A stretch of DNA of 64,000 nt from an uncultured Eubacteriales bacterium (GCA_900548145.1 URJB01000008.1:1-64000), one strand, 5' to 3'; shown: positions 40,420 through 51,304, numbered from the stretch's first letter. Numbers and translations: made by a program. Notes: generated from the sequence alone by a model not told the origin.

Positions 40420-41925
40420 ATGAAGAAGATTCTCTCTCTCCTGCTCTGCCTGTGCCTGCTGTTCTCCGCCGCAGCGCTGGCGGAAGACACTGCCGCGGCC
40501 GAGCTTCAGGATACGGATGTACTGGCCACGGTCAACGGCACCGAGCTGACCTGGGCCGACGTGGAGCCGGTCTATGACAGTCTGGTCTCCTCCTACGGCA
40601 ACTACTACGACCTGACCGACAGCGCCAATGTGGAGCTGTTCCGCGCCGTGGCCATGCAGAACAAGATCAACGAGGTCATTATGCAGGCCAAGATCGCCGA
40701 GTTGGGCATTGCCCTGACGGACGAAGAAGCGGCGAATGCGGAAAATGACGCCCAGACCGACTGGGACACCGCCATTTCGAACTATATCAGCCAGCAACAC
40801 TCCGAACTGACCGATGAAAGCAGCCAGGAGGACAAGGACGCCGCCAACGCGGAAGCCGTGCAGTACTACAACGATCTGGGCTACAGCCCCGAAAGCCTGA
40901 AGGAAAAATACAAACTGTACGCCCTCTACGATAAGCTGGAGGCTACCATCGTGCAGGACGTGACCGTGACCGACGAGGAAGTGGAGGCCCTGTATCAGGA
41001 GCTGGTGGAATCCGACCGCGCCCTGTATGAAAACGACATCGCCGCGTATGTGGATTACAACAACTACGTGGATCAGATGGCCATGTACGCCATGTACTAC
41101 GGCACCGACAGCAGCATGGACTACGCCTGGTATCGTCCTGCCGGTTTCCGCGCGGTGAAGCACATCCTGCTGCCCGTGGACGACGAGCTGATGAAGAACT
41201 ATCAGGATCTGCAGGCCCGTCTGGAGGAGCAGGTGGAAGCTGCGGAGGACACGGAAGACACCGTCGCTGCGGAAGAAACCGCTGCCGCCGACGCGACTGC
41301 CGAACCCACTGCGGAGCCTGTGACCCAGGAGCAGGTGGACGAAGCTAAGGCCGCCATTCTGGCCTCTATCGCTGACAAGATCGACGAGATCTATGCGAAG
41401 ATCGACGAGGGCGTGGACTTTGACGAGCTGATCGCCGAATACGGCGTGAAGGAAGACGGCACTGCTTCCGACCCCGGCATGACTTCCGAGCCCTACAAGA
41501 CCAGCGGCTATGAAGTCAGCTCCGCCTCCACCAACTATGTGGCTCCCTTTGTGGAGGCTGCGTTCAGCGTGGAAAACGTGGGCGATGTGTCTGCTCCCTA
41601 TATCAGCAGCTACGGTGTGCATATCGTCAAGTACATCGCCGACATCCCCGCCGGCCCCATCGAAATGACCGAGGAGCAGCGGGAAGCCAAGCGCACTGAG
41701 CTTCTGACCAGCAAGCAGAATGAGCTTTACACCGCCACTATGGATCAGTGGAATCAGGAAGCGGACATCACCTTCACCGGCCTGACCCCCAGCTATGCGG
41801 ACATCGAGGCCCGGGAAGCTGCCGCCGCCGAAGAAGCGGGCGCTGCCGCCAGCGACGAGACCGCCGCGGATGATGCGGCTGCCGACGATGCTTCCGGCGA
41901 AGACAACGCTGCGGACGGAGAGTAA
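40420..41925 (+). CDS. Exported parvulin-type peptidyl-prolyl isomerase (PrsA/SurA-like)
   Basis: 501 aa, ATG at 40420 after GAAGGAAAGG. Signal peptide of about 20 residues ending ALAED (cleavage probably after ALA). SurA_N-like helical region (about 30-190), then a rotamase domain beginning at VKHILLPVD (about 245) and ending near HIVKYIADI (about 415). A low-complexity insertion of Ala, Glu and Thr, rich in AEPT repeats, lies inside the rotamase (about 270-310), and the C-terminal tail is a run of Ala/Asp. It probably helps exported proteins to fold. No lipobox cysteine at the cleavage site. Confidence 0.88.
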   Translation: MKKILSLLLCLCLLFSAAALAEDTAAAELQDTDVLATVNGTELTWADVEPVYDSLVSSYGNYYDLTDSANVELFRAVAMQNKINEVIMQAKIAELGIALTDEEAANAENDAQTDWDTAISNYISQQHSELTDESSQEDKDAANAEAVQYYNDLGYSPESLKEKYKLYALYDKLEATIVQDVTVTDEEVEALYQELVESDRALYENDIAAYVDYNNYVDQMAMYAMYYGTDSSMDYAWYRPAGFRAVKHILLPVDDELMKNYQDLQARLEEQVEAAEDTEDTVAAEETAAADATAEPTAEPVTQEQVDEAKAAILASIADKIDEIYAKIDEGVDFDELIAEYGVKEDGTASDPGMTSEPYKTSGYEVSSASTNYVAPFVEAAFSVENVGDVSAPYISSYGVHIVKYIADIPAGPIEMTEEQREAKRTELLTSKQNELYTATMDQWNQEADITFTGLTPSYADIEAREAAAAEEAGAAASDETAADDAAADDASGEDNAADGE

Positions 41926-41954
41926 ATCGCTTCGGTAAAGCGACTGCCATTAAC

Positions 41955-42000
41955 AAAAAACGGATCGGCTTTTTCAAAAGAGAAGCCGATCCGTTTTTTT
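41955..42000. terminator. Bidirectional terminator after the parvulin gene
   Basis: AACGGATCGGCTT / AGCCGATCCGTT inverted repeat with an A-rich left flank and a seven-T right flank. It also serves the convergent hydrolase gene. Confidence 0.93.
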
Positions 42001-42014
42001 ATGCGTTTTTAGGT

Positions 42015-43073
42015 TTACACGCTTGCCGCCGCGTATACCGCGTTGTGCAGAAGCCGCCGCACCCGGAAAATGGCCGTGCCCTCCCGGGAAGGACAGACCC
42101 GGTTGGTCAGGAAGATCAGGTACAGGCCCGTGGTGGGGTCGTAGGAAAAACTGGTGCCGGTGAAACCGGTGTGGCCGATGGTCTCCTTGGGGAAGAGGTC
42201 GCCGGTGTAGCCGTTTTCGTACCACGGCAAAGCAAAGCCCAGTCCTCGGCCCTGCGCCATGCCGGGCGTGCGGTTCTGCATACTCAGACGCACGGTGGCG
42301 GGGCAGAGGTAGCGGCTGCCGTCGGGCAGTTCGCCTTCCGCCGCCAGCATCTGCACGAACAGCGCCAGATCGTCCATGGTGGAAAAAACGCCCGCGTTGC
42401 CACTGACTCCGCCCAGAAACCGGGCGTTTTCATCGTGGACGACCCCGGTCAGGCAGAAGCCGTCGTCCTGCATTTCGGTGGAAGCGATGTTGCCCCCGGC
42501 GGGCAGGTAAGAGGTGTTTTTCATTTTCAGCGGCCAGAAGACCTCCTGCAGGGCCAGCTCATTCAGCGGCAGGCCGTAGAGGCATTCCAGCAGCTGCCCC
42601 AGCAGGATAAAGCCCGTGCAGCTGTACTGCACCCGGGTTCCCGGCTGGAAATCCAGCGGTGCGGCCAGAATCAGCTCGGTGCTCTGCTCCGGTGTGCGGG
42701 CCAGCTGCCACAGGTGCAGCCCCGGCGGAAAGCCCGCCGTATGGGTCAAAATCTGCGCGATGGTGATCTCCTGCTTGTCGGCGGGCGCGTCGATGAAGGC
42801 GCCCAGCTTGTCCCACAGGCAGAGCTTGCCGCTTTCCATGGCCCGCAGAGCCAGCATCCCCAACGCCAGCGGCTTGGAAACGGAGGCCAGATCGAAACGG
42901 GTCTGCTCGTTGCAAAGCCCTGCGTCCTCCTCAATGGAAAGCCTGCCGTAGGCCCGGCGGAACAGCACCTTCTCCCGGCGGCCCACCAGCACGCAGGCGG
43001 CGGGAAAGACCTCCTGTTCCAGCGCTTTTTGGATCACCTGATCGGCCTGAGAAAAGTCCGGCGCTCGCTGCAT
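42015..43073 (-). CDS. Serine hydrolase of the class C beta-lactamase / penicillin-binding fold
   Basis: 352 aa. ATG at 43073 is chosen (AAAGGAGGAAC upstream). The SxxK nucleophile region ASVSKPLALGM is near residue 80; a QYSCTGF segment (about 167-173) stands where YxN is expected, with Cys for Asn; HTAGFPPGLH (about 125) is also typical. No signal peptide is visible, so the protein may be cytosolic, like some esterase-type members. The chemistry could be peptidase, esterase or lactamase. Confidence 0.85.
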   Translation of the reverse strand: MQRAPDFSQADQVIQKALEQEVFPAACVLVGRREKVLFRRAYGRLSIEEDAGLCNEQTRFDLASVSKPLALGMLALRAMESGKLCLWDKLGAFIDAPADKQEITIAQILTHTAGFPPGLHLWQLARTPEQSTELILAAPLDFQPGTRVQYSCTGFILLGQLLECLYGLPLNELALQEVFWPLKMKNTSYLPAGGNIASTEMQDDGFCLTGVVHDENARFLGGVSGNAGVFSTMDDLALFVQMLAAEGELPDGSRYLCPATVRLSMQNRTPGMAQGRGLGFALPWYENGYTGDLFPKETIGHTGFTGTSFSYDPTTGLYLIFLTNRVCPSREGTAIFRVRRLLHNAVYAAASV

Positions 43074-43117
43074 GGCGGTTCCTCCTTTGTGCGCTCTTGT
43101 AGGAAAAGTGGTGAATA

Positions 43118-43801
43118 TCATTCTTTTTCCGGGGGAGCCCAGTGGACGATCTCGGCGTTTTTGCGGCCTTCCAACGCCTTGCGCAGCTTGGGCTTGGGAT
43201 TCACGCCCACCTGCCTAATGCACAGTTCCAGCATATTCAGGTCGCTGGCGCTGTCCCCGTAGGCGGAGGAGGTGTCGTAATCCAGCCGGTCGCCCCGGGC
43301 GGCCAGATACTCCGCCAGCCGCAGAGGCTTTTGTACTCCCCGGCAGTTATCGCCGCAGATGTCGCCGGTGTAGCGCTCCCGGTCGTCCACGTTCATCCGG
43401 GTGCCGATGACCGCCTCCACGCCCAGCATGGTCTTCAACGGCTCCAGATAAAAGGAGGGCGAGGCCGTGAGCAGCAGGACGCTGGCTCCACGGGCCTGCT
43501 CCTGCCGAAGGGCCTTCAGCCCCTCCGGGTACAGCTGGGGCGCCAGCACGTGAAGACAGAAGTCCATGGAAAACGCCTCCACCTCCGGCATAAGCCGCCC
43601 CTTCATCCAGCATAGCGCCGCCGCCTTGGCGCGCTCGGCCGAGCAAAGGCGCAGCCCGTAGCCTGCAGCGTAGGCAATGCCTTTGAGCAGCTGGCCGGTG
43701 GTGCAAAGCTTTCGCCGATGGGCATACAGGCACAGGGAAACGATGGAATCCCCCTTTCGCAGGGTCCCGTCAAAATCGAACAACGCATAGCTCTTTTGCA
43801 A
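43118..43801 (-). CDS. HAD-superfamily phosphatase (HAD-IB, SerB-like)
   Basis: 227 aa. TTG at 43801 preferred, with GGAGGGG ideally placed; the GTG at 43843 has no clear ribosome site. Motif I FDFDGTLRKGDS (about residues 8-19), Thr/Ser in LLLTASPS (about 110), the Lys and GDSASDLNML (about 185) complete the HAD signature. Cap of the IB type, common in phosphoserine- or phosphoethanolamine-like phosphatases. Followed on the same strand by the serine hydrolase gene after 44 bp. Confidence 0.85.
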   Translation of the reverse strand: MQKSYALFDFDGTLRKGDSIVSLCLYAHRRKLCTTGQLLKGIAYAAGYGLRLCSAERAKAAALCWMKGRLMPEVEAFSMDFCLHVLAPQLYPEGLKALRQEQARGASVLLLTASPSFYLEPLKTMLGVEAVIGTRMNVDDRERYTGDICGDNCRGVQKPLRLAEYLAARGDRLDYDTSSAYGDSASDLNMLELCIRQVGVNPKPKLRKALEGRKNAEIVHWAPPEKE

Positions 43802-43999
43802 AATAAACCCCTCCGGGCTTTTGAAATCAGCATTTTTAACCACGGAAAGTATAGCATGAAAACGGGGAAAATGCTATCCTGAGAAGGCCAAACACCAAAA
43901 TGCAACGATGAAAAAACGAAAAATAAGAGGCTGCGGAACAACTATGAGAATTTTTTGCAGCCCCATTTTTATGTCCGTTGCTGGGTACGGCCAAAGCCG
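43802..43999. other. Intergenic region, no gene seen
   Basis: 198 bp of relatively AT-rich DNA between the HAD phosphatase and the ribbon-helix-helix gene. A -10-like TATACT on the minus strand lies about 45 bp upstream of the phosphatase start. Loose dyad GGCTGC/GCAGCC at about 43930-43963. Nothing more is supported. Confidence 0.4.
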
Positions 44000-44191
44000 T
44001 CAGTTTTCCTCCACCACTGATACCTCCTGAAGCGCTTCCGCCAGCAGCAGGTTGATCAGCTCGTTTCGGGAGCGGTTGGTCTGCTCGGCCAGTTCGTCCA
44101 GCTTTTTCAGCGTATCCTCCCGCATTCGCACTGACACGATCTTATGCCCGTCTTCCCCTTTCTTTTTCGTGATCCGAATTTCACGTTTCAT
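44000..44191 (-). CDS. Ribbon-helix-helix (CopG-like) DNA-binding protein
   Basis: 63 aa, ATG at 44191 after GAGGTGATG. Basic start, then KIVSVRMREDTLKKLDELAEQ and a helix ending SRNELINLLLAEAL: beta-strand plus two helices, a typical ribbon-helix-helix fold that dimerises on palindromes. Divergent from the small membrane-protein gene at 44340 across a large palindrome (44249-44292), so autoregulation and control of the neighbour are plausible. No toxin gene is visible next to it. Confidence 0.82.
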   Translation of the reverse strand: MKREIRITKKKGEDGHKIVSVRMREDTLKKLDELAEQTNRSRNELINLLLAEALQEVSVVEEN

Positions 44192-44218
44192 GTCATCACC
44201 TCATGCTGTCATCATAGT

Positions 44219-44248
44219 TTGACACGAAGCTGAAATATATAATACAAT
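44219..44248 (+). promoter_or_regulatory. Putative promoter of the small membrane protein gene
   Basis: TTGACA (44219-44224), 18-bp spacer, TACAAT (44243-44248). The -10 abuts the 44249-44292 palindrome, so a bound repressor would block initiation. Confidence 0.55.
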
Positions 44249-44292
44249 ATGAATACAATTTATATCACGCGCATAATATAAATTGTATTCAT
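44249..44292. promoter_or_regulatory. Large perfect palindrome, probable operator
   Basis: Perfect 17-bp arms ATGAATACAATTTATAT (44249-44265) and the complement (44276-44292) with a 10-bp centre. The sequence is very AT-rich compared with the surroundings. It lies in the divergent promoter region of the ribbon-helix-helix gene and the small membrane protein gene. It has no T-run, so it is more like an operator than a terminator. Confidence 0.65.
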
Positions 44293-44339
44293 TATTTCTT
44301 TATGAAGAAATAATGGTCGCACGAAAGGAGGGGAAAAAG

Positions 44340-44570
44340 ATGGAGGGTCAAACTAACGGCCTGTGTATCGCTGGTTTCATCGTGTCGCTTGGGTCGCTGT
44401 TCCTCGGGTTGTTTGGCATTACCGGCCTGGTGGGTACTGTGTTGTCTGCCGTCGGTCGTTCGAAAGCCGTCAATAACGGCGGAAAAACGGGCCTGGGTAC
44501 TGCCGGGATCATTCTTGGCGTTATCGGCGCGGCTTACTGCTGGGTCATGTTGGCGATTGCCGCAGCCTGA
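44340..44570 (+). CDS. Small membrane protein, DUF4190-like
   Basis: 76 aa. ATG at 44340 after GAAAGGAGGGG; an upstream TTG-type frame is rejected. Two hydrophobic helices separated by SKAVNNGGKTGLGTAG, a pattern typical of DUF4190 proteins. The Gly-rich second helix ends the protein. Expression is probably controlled by the palindrome and the divergent ribbon-helix-helix protein. Function unknown. Confidence 0.75.
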   Translation: MEGQTNGLCIAGFIVSLGSLFLGLFGITGLVGTVLSAVGRSKAVNNGGKTGLGTAGIILGVIGAAYCWVMLAIAAA

Positions 44571-44602
44571 CGGAAAAAGGTCTTACCAAAAATCACCACA
44601 AC

Positions 44603-44640
44603 AAAAAGGCGTTGGAACTGCAAAGTTCCAACGCCTTTTT
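44603..44640. terminator. Bidirectional terminator between the small membrane gene and clpB
   Basis: AAAAAGGCGTTGGAACT (44603-44619) and its complement (44624-44640) with a four-base loop; A-run on the left and TTTTT on the right. Terminates both convergent genes. Confidence 0.93.
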
Positions 44641-44658
44641 GCTTTTTGGCGTGACGAT

Positions 44659-47259
<2,601 letters not shown>

Positions 47260-47350
47260 ATGCTTGACCCCCTTGGGGCGGACGGACTGTGGTGGATCCG
47301 CGCGCCGATGGTTGCTGAAATCTTCGGAAGGTCTTTCGGTCAGTCTTGTT

Positions 47351-47367
47351 TCTGACTTTCTTTGACC
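47351..47367 (-). promoter_or_regulatory. CtsR-type operator upstream of clpB
   Basis: On the minus strand GGTCAAA, three bases, AGTCAGA: a direct heptad repeat matching the CtsR site (GGTCAAA NNN GGTCAAA) in all positions of the first heptad and most of the second. It lies about 10 bp downstream of the clpB -10 box. It implies heat-shock repression by CtsR, whose gene is not in the window. Confidence 0.65.
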
Positions 47368-47376
47368 TTCGATAGC

Positions 47377-47404
47377 AGTATAGCATTTTTCACGGGAATG
47401 TCAA
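47377..47404 (-). promoter_or_regulatory. SigA promoter of clpB
   Basis: Minus strand: -35 TTGACA (47404-47399), 16-bp spacer, -10 TATACT (47382-47377). About 118 bp upstream of the clpB start. Confidence 0.78.
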
Positions 47405-47461
47405 GAGAAAATCGAAAAAATTTTGGGGGCTTTGTTGCCCTGGACCGCCTGCAACCCGCTC

Positions 47462-47491
47462 TTGCATCATCGGCCCGGAATGTGCTATAAT
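47462..47491 (+). promoter_or_regulatory. SigA promoter of smpB
   Basis: -35 TTGCAT (47462-47467), 18-bp spacer, perfect -10 TATAAT (47486-47491); transcription start near 47498, then GGAGG and the smpB ATG. Confidence 0.72.
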
Positions 47492-47526
47492 TCTGCATGG
47501 CAATCTGAAGGTTTGGAGGTTTCGTC

Positions 47527-47997
47527 ATGCCGCACCAGAAGGGCGTGAAGCCCATCGCGCAAAACAAAAAGGCATACCACGATTATTTCGTGGAAGAAAC
47601 CTACGAATGCGGCCTGAGTCTGATGGGCACGGAAGTCAAGAGCATGCGTCAGGGCAAGGTCAACCTGAAGGAAAGCTTCTGCATCCTGCGGGGCGGCGAG
47701 GTCTTCGCCGAGGGAATGCACATCAGTCCCTACGACCACGGCAACATCTTCAACCCCGATCCCCTCCGGCCCAAGAAGCTGCTTCTGCACAAGGCGGAGA
47801 TTCGCAAGCTGGCCGGGCTGGTGAGCCGTCAGGGCTACACGCTCATTCCGCTCAAGGTGTATCTGAAGGACGGACGCATGAAGCTGGAGATGGGCCTGTG
47901 CCGGGGCAAGCAGCTGCACGACAAGCGGGACGCAGCCGCCGAAAAGGACGCCCGGCGGGAGATCGAGCGGGCTTTCAGCCGCCGTCAGGACGGATAA
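47527..47997 (+). CDS. smpB: tmRNA-binding protein SmpB
   Basis: 156 aa, ATG at 47527 with TTGGAGG upstream. NKKAYHDYFVEETYECGLSL and GTEVKSMRQGKVNLKESF are the classic SmpB N-terminal signatures; the tail AEKDARREIERAF is the basic helix that enters the mRNA channel. SmpB brings charged tmRNA to stalled ribosomes. It is immediately followed by ssrA, the usual pairing. Confidence 0.97.
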   Translation: MPHQKGVKPIAQNKKAYHDYFVEETYECGLSLMGTEVKSMRQGKVNLKESFCILRGGEVFAEGMHISPYDHGNIFNPDPLRPKKLLLHKAEIRKLAGLVSRQGYTLIPLKVYLKDGRMKLEMGLCRGKQLHDKRDAAAEKDARREIERAFSRRQDG

Positions 47998-48010
47998 GCG
48001 TCCCATTCAT

Positions 48011-48357
48011 GGGGGTGTTCTGGTTTCGACGGGAGTGTTTGAGGGCATGGTTAGCGAGCCGCGGCCCCTGTACCGCGTAAAAACGGGGACAAAAAACAAC
48101 TGACAATACCGAATTGTCTTTCGCGGCTTAATGCCGCGCGTCGGCCCGGGCAGCCCACAGGCCCGGTTCCCGGCGTCAGCTATGTGGGGAACGAGCGCGC
48201 CAAAGCTTTGAGGCGTCGTCCGTAATCATGAAGCTACCGTAGCCGGCAGCCCGCCGCGAGGCGACCGGCGAGGGGAATCCCAAAATCGTGGCTGCGCTCG
48301 GAGAAAACGATGTCAGCAAGCTTTCGGACGGGGGTTCGATTCCCCCCACCTCCACCA
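48011..48357 (+). ncRNA. ssrA: Transfer-messenger RNA (tmRNA)
   Basis: 347 nt. The acceptor stem pairs GGGGGTG (48011-48017) with CACCTCC (48347-48353) and the encoded CCA end is at 48355-48357. The 3' tRNA-like part GGTTCGATTCC and the 5' part GGTTTCGACGGGAG are diagnostic. The tag frame ends ..DNTELSFAA then TAA at 48129-48131, giving the expected small hydrophobic end. The resume codon lies upstream of 48090, probably near the GGGAC; its exact position cannot be fixed by eye. smpB is directly upstream. Confidence 0.95.
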
Positions 48358-48380
48358 TGAAAACCGACATTAGTTGGTGC

Positions 48381-48415
48381 AAACAAGCCTATCCGAAAGG
48401 ATAGGCTTGTTTGTT
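48381..48415 (+). terminator. ssrA terminator
   Basis: AAACAAGCCTATCC (48381-48394), GAAA loop, and complement (48399-48412), followed by TGTTTT. Lies 24 bp after the tmRNA CCA end. Confidence 0.88.
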
Positions 48416-48523
48416 TTCATGCAAAAATGCGTCCTCCATACCTCTTTTGCCCTTTCGATTTGCAGGAATACACGAGAAGGCTCACAAATAGATTTTTCCT
48501 TCGCGCACACGATAAATGCCCTA

Positions 48524-49003
48524 TTATGAAAACGGCCGGTTTCGGTTTTGTGCGCCGAATTTTTGTGGAATGGTGCAACCATCTATCATAGAATAAATAA
48601 ACTCGGCATGATAGCCAGGCCTAAAAGCAACGATTGCATCCGCTTCTTCCTCATTCGTTTTGCTGCGTCCTTTTCGTACGCCATTTATGCGAAAAGGCAC
48701 AACTGCCGTTTTGAATGGAGAACTTCCCGCTTCACGTAAAGGCTTGATTTTGCCTCTGTAGGAGAGCATATTGCTGTAGCCTATGATGTCCGGCACACAG
48801 CGAAAGTGCTCCCGAAGCATCAGCGGTTGATAGACCTGTGCCGCTATATCATACAGCGAAGTCTTTGCATCCCACAAATGTGCGTTCGGTATCTTATCTT
48901 TGATGAGCATATTCATCAAATGCTGCATTTTTGCTTCATCAAGCCCAACGGACAGAGGACTGACTTGTTCATCATCGCCGACAACAATGATCTTTTTTCC
49001 CAT
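48524..49003 (-). pseudogene. Truncated superfamily I helicase fragment
   Basis: 159-codon frame starting inside a helicase: GKKIIVVGDDEQVSPL (SF1 motif III type), then MLREHFRCVPDIIGYSN (motif IV region). Both the ATP-binding N-terminal part and the rest of the C-terminus are missing; a stop codon in frame lies directly upstream of 49003. The sequence is more AT-rich than its neighbours. Similar proteins are common on mobile elements and in defence islands. Position next to ssrA fits an old integration event. Confidence 0.7.
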
Positions 49004-49054
49004 ATACCTTTATACGGGCCGTACGGTTAAATGGGTGATGACGGAGGCGCACGT

Positions 49055-49204
49055 CGAAGCGGCCCGGCAATCAATCTGCCCATCGCGGAGGTGGCAGCTC
49101 AATGCGGCTACAATAACGCCCATTATTTTTCCAAGTTGTTCCGGCAGGAAACAGGCGCAACGCCCAATGAATACCGGGAGCATAGAAGGAAGAACCGCTC
49201 ATGA
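49055..49204 (+). pseudogene. C-terminal fragment of an AraC-type regulator
   Basis: Translating in the frame that ends at TGA 49202-49204 gives ..LPIAEVAAQCGYNNAHYFSK and then LFRQETGATPNEYREHRR, the second helix-turn-helix of AraC proteins. No upstream domain is present. Its stop overlaps the start codon of a sensor-kinase fragment (ATGA), as in a YesN-YesM pair. Confidence 0.72.
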
Positions 49205-49744
49205 GCCTGTCCGTCCGCTGCCGTAACGCTTCCATCCGCACCAAATATCTGCTGGCGGTCAGTACACTGCTGCTGTGCCTGTTTCTTTGTGGACTATACG
49301 TATTTATGGAACTTGTACCACGCATCTTATTCCAGCGCCATCGGCAGGAACGGGGATTCCTTTGAGGAAAGCTGTGGGGAGCTGACCCGTTTCGAGGATC
49401 GGCTCAATCATCTGGCGACGCTTCTGCAGTGCGACTCTGACGTGATCCGAAGGCTTTCCGGCACGCGGAGCTTTTCGACGATGGAATATCTGCGGGCAAA
49501 GGAGGATTTTCTGCCTAAGCCGTATTCCATGCAGGATGGCTCCGGCGAATATTTCAGTTCTTTATATGTGGATTCGTCGCTGGATCTTCTGAACCGCAGT
49601 AGCCGCATCCGCCTGCTGAACGATGTGACAGGGGGCGTTGGGCGCGGACCGCCCGGCGCTGATCTCGCCTCTAAGGAAAGAATCAGTAACGTTACCAATG
49701 TGAACACAACTGCTCTTTTCATGATCGTTTATCCTCCTGCATGA
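49201..49744 (+). pseudogene. N-terminal fragment of a YesM-type sensor histidine kinase
   Basis: Starts at ATG 49201 with a basic end and a hydrophobic helix (KYLLAVSTLLLCLFLCG). The frame shifts near 49282-49292 into the frame that continues DYTYLWNLYHASYSSAIGRN and a sensor-like extracellular region to about 49620. No HAMP, phosphoacceptor or ATPase domain follows; similarity ends near 49630. Together with the preceding fragment, it is the decayed remnant of a two-component pair distinct from the intact one at 50048-53038. Confidence 0.65.
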
Positions 49745-50047
49745 TCGGTCGCCGGGGTCCAGTAACGCAAAACATTGTTTTGGTGTGCAATGTTTTTTTG
49801 AGAGCGCCTACATAGAATTACCATGGTCATTATATAGATATTTTCCCGTGTTTCCGTCTGCAGCTTCTATTCTAAAAACCAAAAAAGCCGACGCCCTTCT
49901 GCGAACCATTCGTCACAGAAGCCATCAGCTTTGAAAAAGAGGTTCAGGTTGCCCTCGGGAGAACTTCATTCCCGTACGCTGATGATAGCGCCGCTCCCCC
50001 TTGTTTGTAAAGCCTGGAAGGCGGTTTTCCGGCGTAGCTGAGGTTCC
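49745..50047. other. Intergenic region with a terminator
   Basis: 303 bp. On the minus strand a hairpin (about 49883-49935) with an AGC-rich stem, interior pair CTTCTG/CAGAAG and a following TTTTTT is a plausible terminator for the response-regulator gene. No gene was seen. Confidence 0.55.
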
Positions 50048-51301
50048 TCATTTCTCCGTATCAAAAGCATGGACTTCCCCCGTTGTCTGAGCTTCAGACC
50101 GATTTTCCGATCTGGCTTCGCCCAGTAGCGTTTCCCGGAAAGAATTGGGCGACATTCCGGTTTCCCGGCGGACAAATCTATTGAAATAGGAGCGGGAGGT
50201 AAAGCCCACCTCCCACGCGGCCCGTTCGATGGTCATATCCGGGTTTTGCAGAAGACTCCGCAGCCTTTCCAGCTTGCAGGCCGCGATATAGCGTCCGATG
50301 GGTTCGCCCGTTTCCCGGCGGAACATACGGTTGAGGTAGTCGCCGTTGTAGCCGGTGATATTGCCCAGCTGGGTCAGACTCAGATCGTCCTTCAAATGGC
50401 TGCGGATATAGGTTTGCAGCTGCCTGCAAGGGTTGATGTCCTGTTCCACGGGCTGGCTCAGAGTATAGACAAAGGGTTCTTCCGAGCCGTCCGCCTTGAG
50501 GGTGGCGCAGGCTTCTTCCATCCGGCGCAGGGCTTCCGGCAGTGTCCGTGCGTCGTCCGGCAGCGGGCTCAAAAGAATGGACAGCTTCAGACCGCAGCTT
50601 TCGGCCAACGCCCCCTGCAGGCGTTCCAGTACGCTGCTGTACCAGGAAAGAGGACGAACCCGTTTCCAGACGAGCCGATGAAATAACGCTCCGCTTTCCG
50701 AACGCAACAATGCCCAGCCTTCCAGTTCCTCCTGAAAATACCGGGGGATCAGGTTCAGCAGGCCTGGCGGCATTTCCCGGCCGTCAGCCAGATAGAGCAG
50801 CGTGCCGCACTGTCCCTCCTGAGGTTCCGGCAGGGAAACGGCCCTCTGGACGGAGATCACGCTCTTGGGTTCCTGCTTTTCCTCTGTCAGCACAGTATGG
50901 AGCAGACGGCGCGTCTGCTCTTCCTTGCGGATTTCTGAAAGCACCTTGTCGATCTGCTCCAGCAGCGTTTCGTCGCTCTCGTTTTTCAGCACGTAGCCCG
51001 CCGCGCCCTGCCGCATGGCCTCGTACACATAGTTAAAATCCGCATACCCCGTCAGCAGGATCACCTTGCAGTCCGGCTGCTCTTTCTGTACCCGGCTCAG
51101 CAGCTCCAGTCCTGTCATCCCGGGCATACGGATATCGGACACCATCAGGTCGATGCGAGTTTTGCGCAGCACGTTCAACGTTTCCGCAGCACTGTTGGCT
51201 ATATAAACATCCATATCCTCCCGGGCTTCCAGCTGCAGCGACAACGCGCCCGTCACGTGTGGTTCGTCATCCACCAGCAGCAAACGGAAAATTCGATCCA
51301 T
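50048..51301 (-). CDS. Response regulator with AraC DNA-binding domain (YesN-like)
   Basis: 417 aa. Receiver domain 1-120 (LLVDDEP, phospho-Asp in DLMVSDIRMPG near residue 55, Lys in VLKNE near 105), a middle region of ~170 residues, and a C-terminal AraC double helix-turn-helix (about 290-390: LSLTQLGNITGYNGDYLNR and ERAAWEVGFTSRSYFNRF). It works with the sensor kinase encoded just upstream on the same strand to regulate the sugar ABC genes beside it. Intact. Gap to the kinase is 3 bp. Confidence 0.95.
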   Translation of the reverse strand: MDRIFRLLLVDDEPHVTGALSLQLEAREDMDVYIANSAAETLNVLRKTRIDLMVSDIRMPGMTGLELLSRVQKEQPDCKVILLTGYADFNYVYEAMRQGAAGYVLKNESDETLLEQIDKVLSEIRKEEQTRRLLHTVLTEEKQEPKSVISVQRAVSLPEPQEGQCGTLLYLADGREMPPGLLNLIPRYFQEELEGWALLRSESGALFHRLVWKRVRPLSWYSSVLERLQGALAESCGLKLSILLSPLPDDARTLPEALRRMEEACATLKADGSEEPFVYTLSQPVEQDINPCRQLQTYIRSHLKDDLSLTQLGNITGYNGDYLNRMFRRETGEPIGRYIAACKLERLRSLLQNPDMTIERAAWEVGFTSRSYFNRFVRRETGMSPNSFRETLLGEARSENRSEAQTTGEVHAFDTEK

Positions 51302-51304
51302 GGC

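Noticed and set aside
44000..44191. Antitoxin role for the ribbon-helix-helix protein
   Set aside because: No toxin-like gene lies beside it; the nearest small gene on the opposite strand is a two-helix membrane protein with no toxin signature.
48011..48357. Short open frames across tmRNA
   Set aside because: The tmRNA fold and acceptor-stem pairing explain the sequence; apparent coding frames are incidental.
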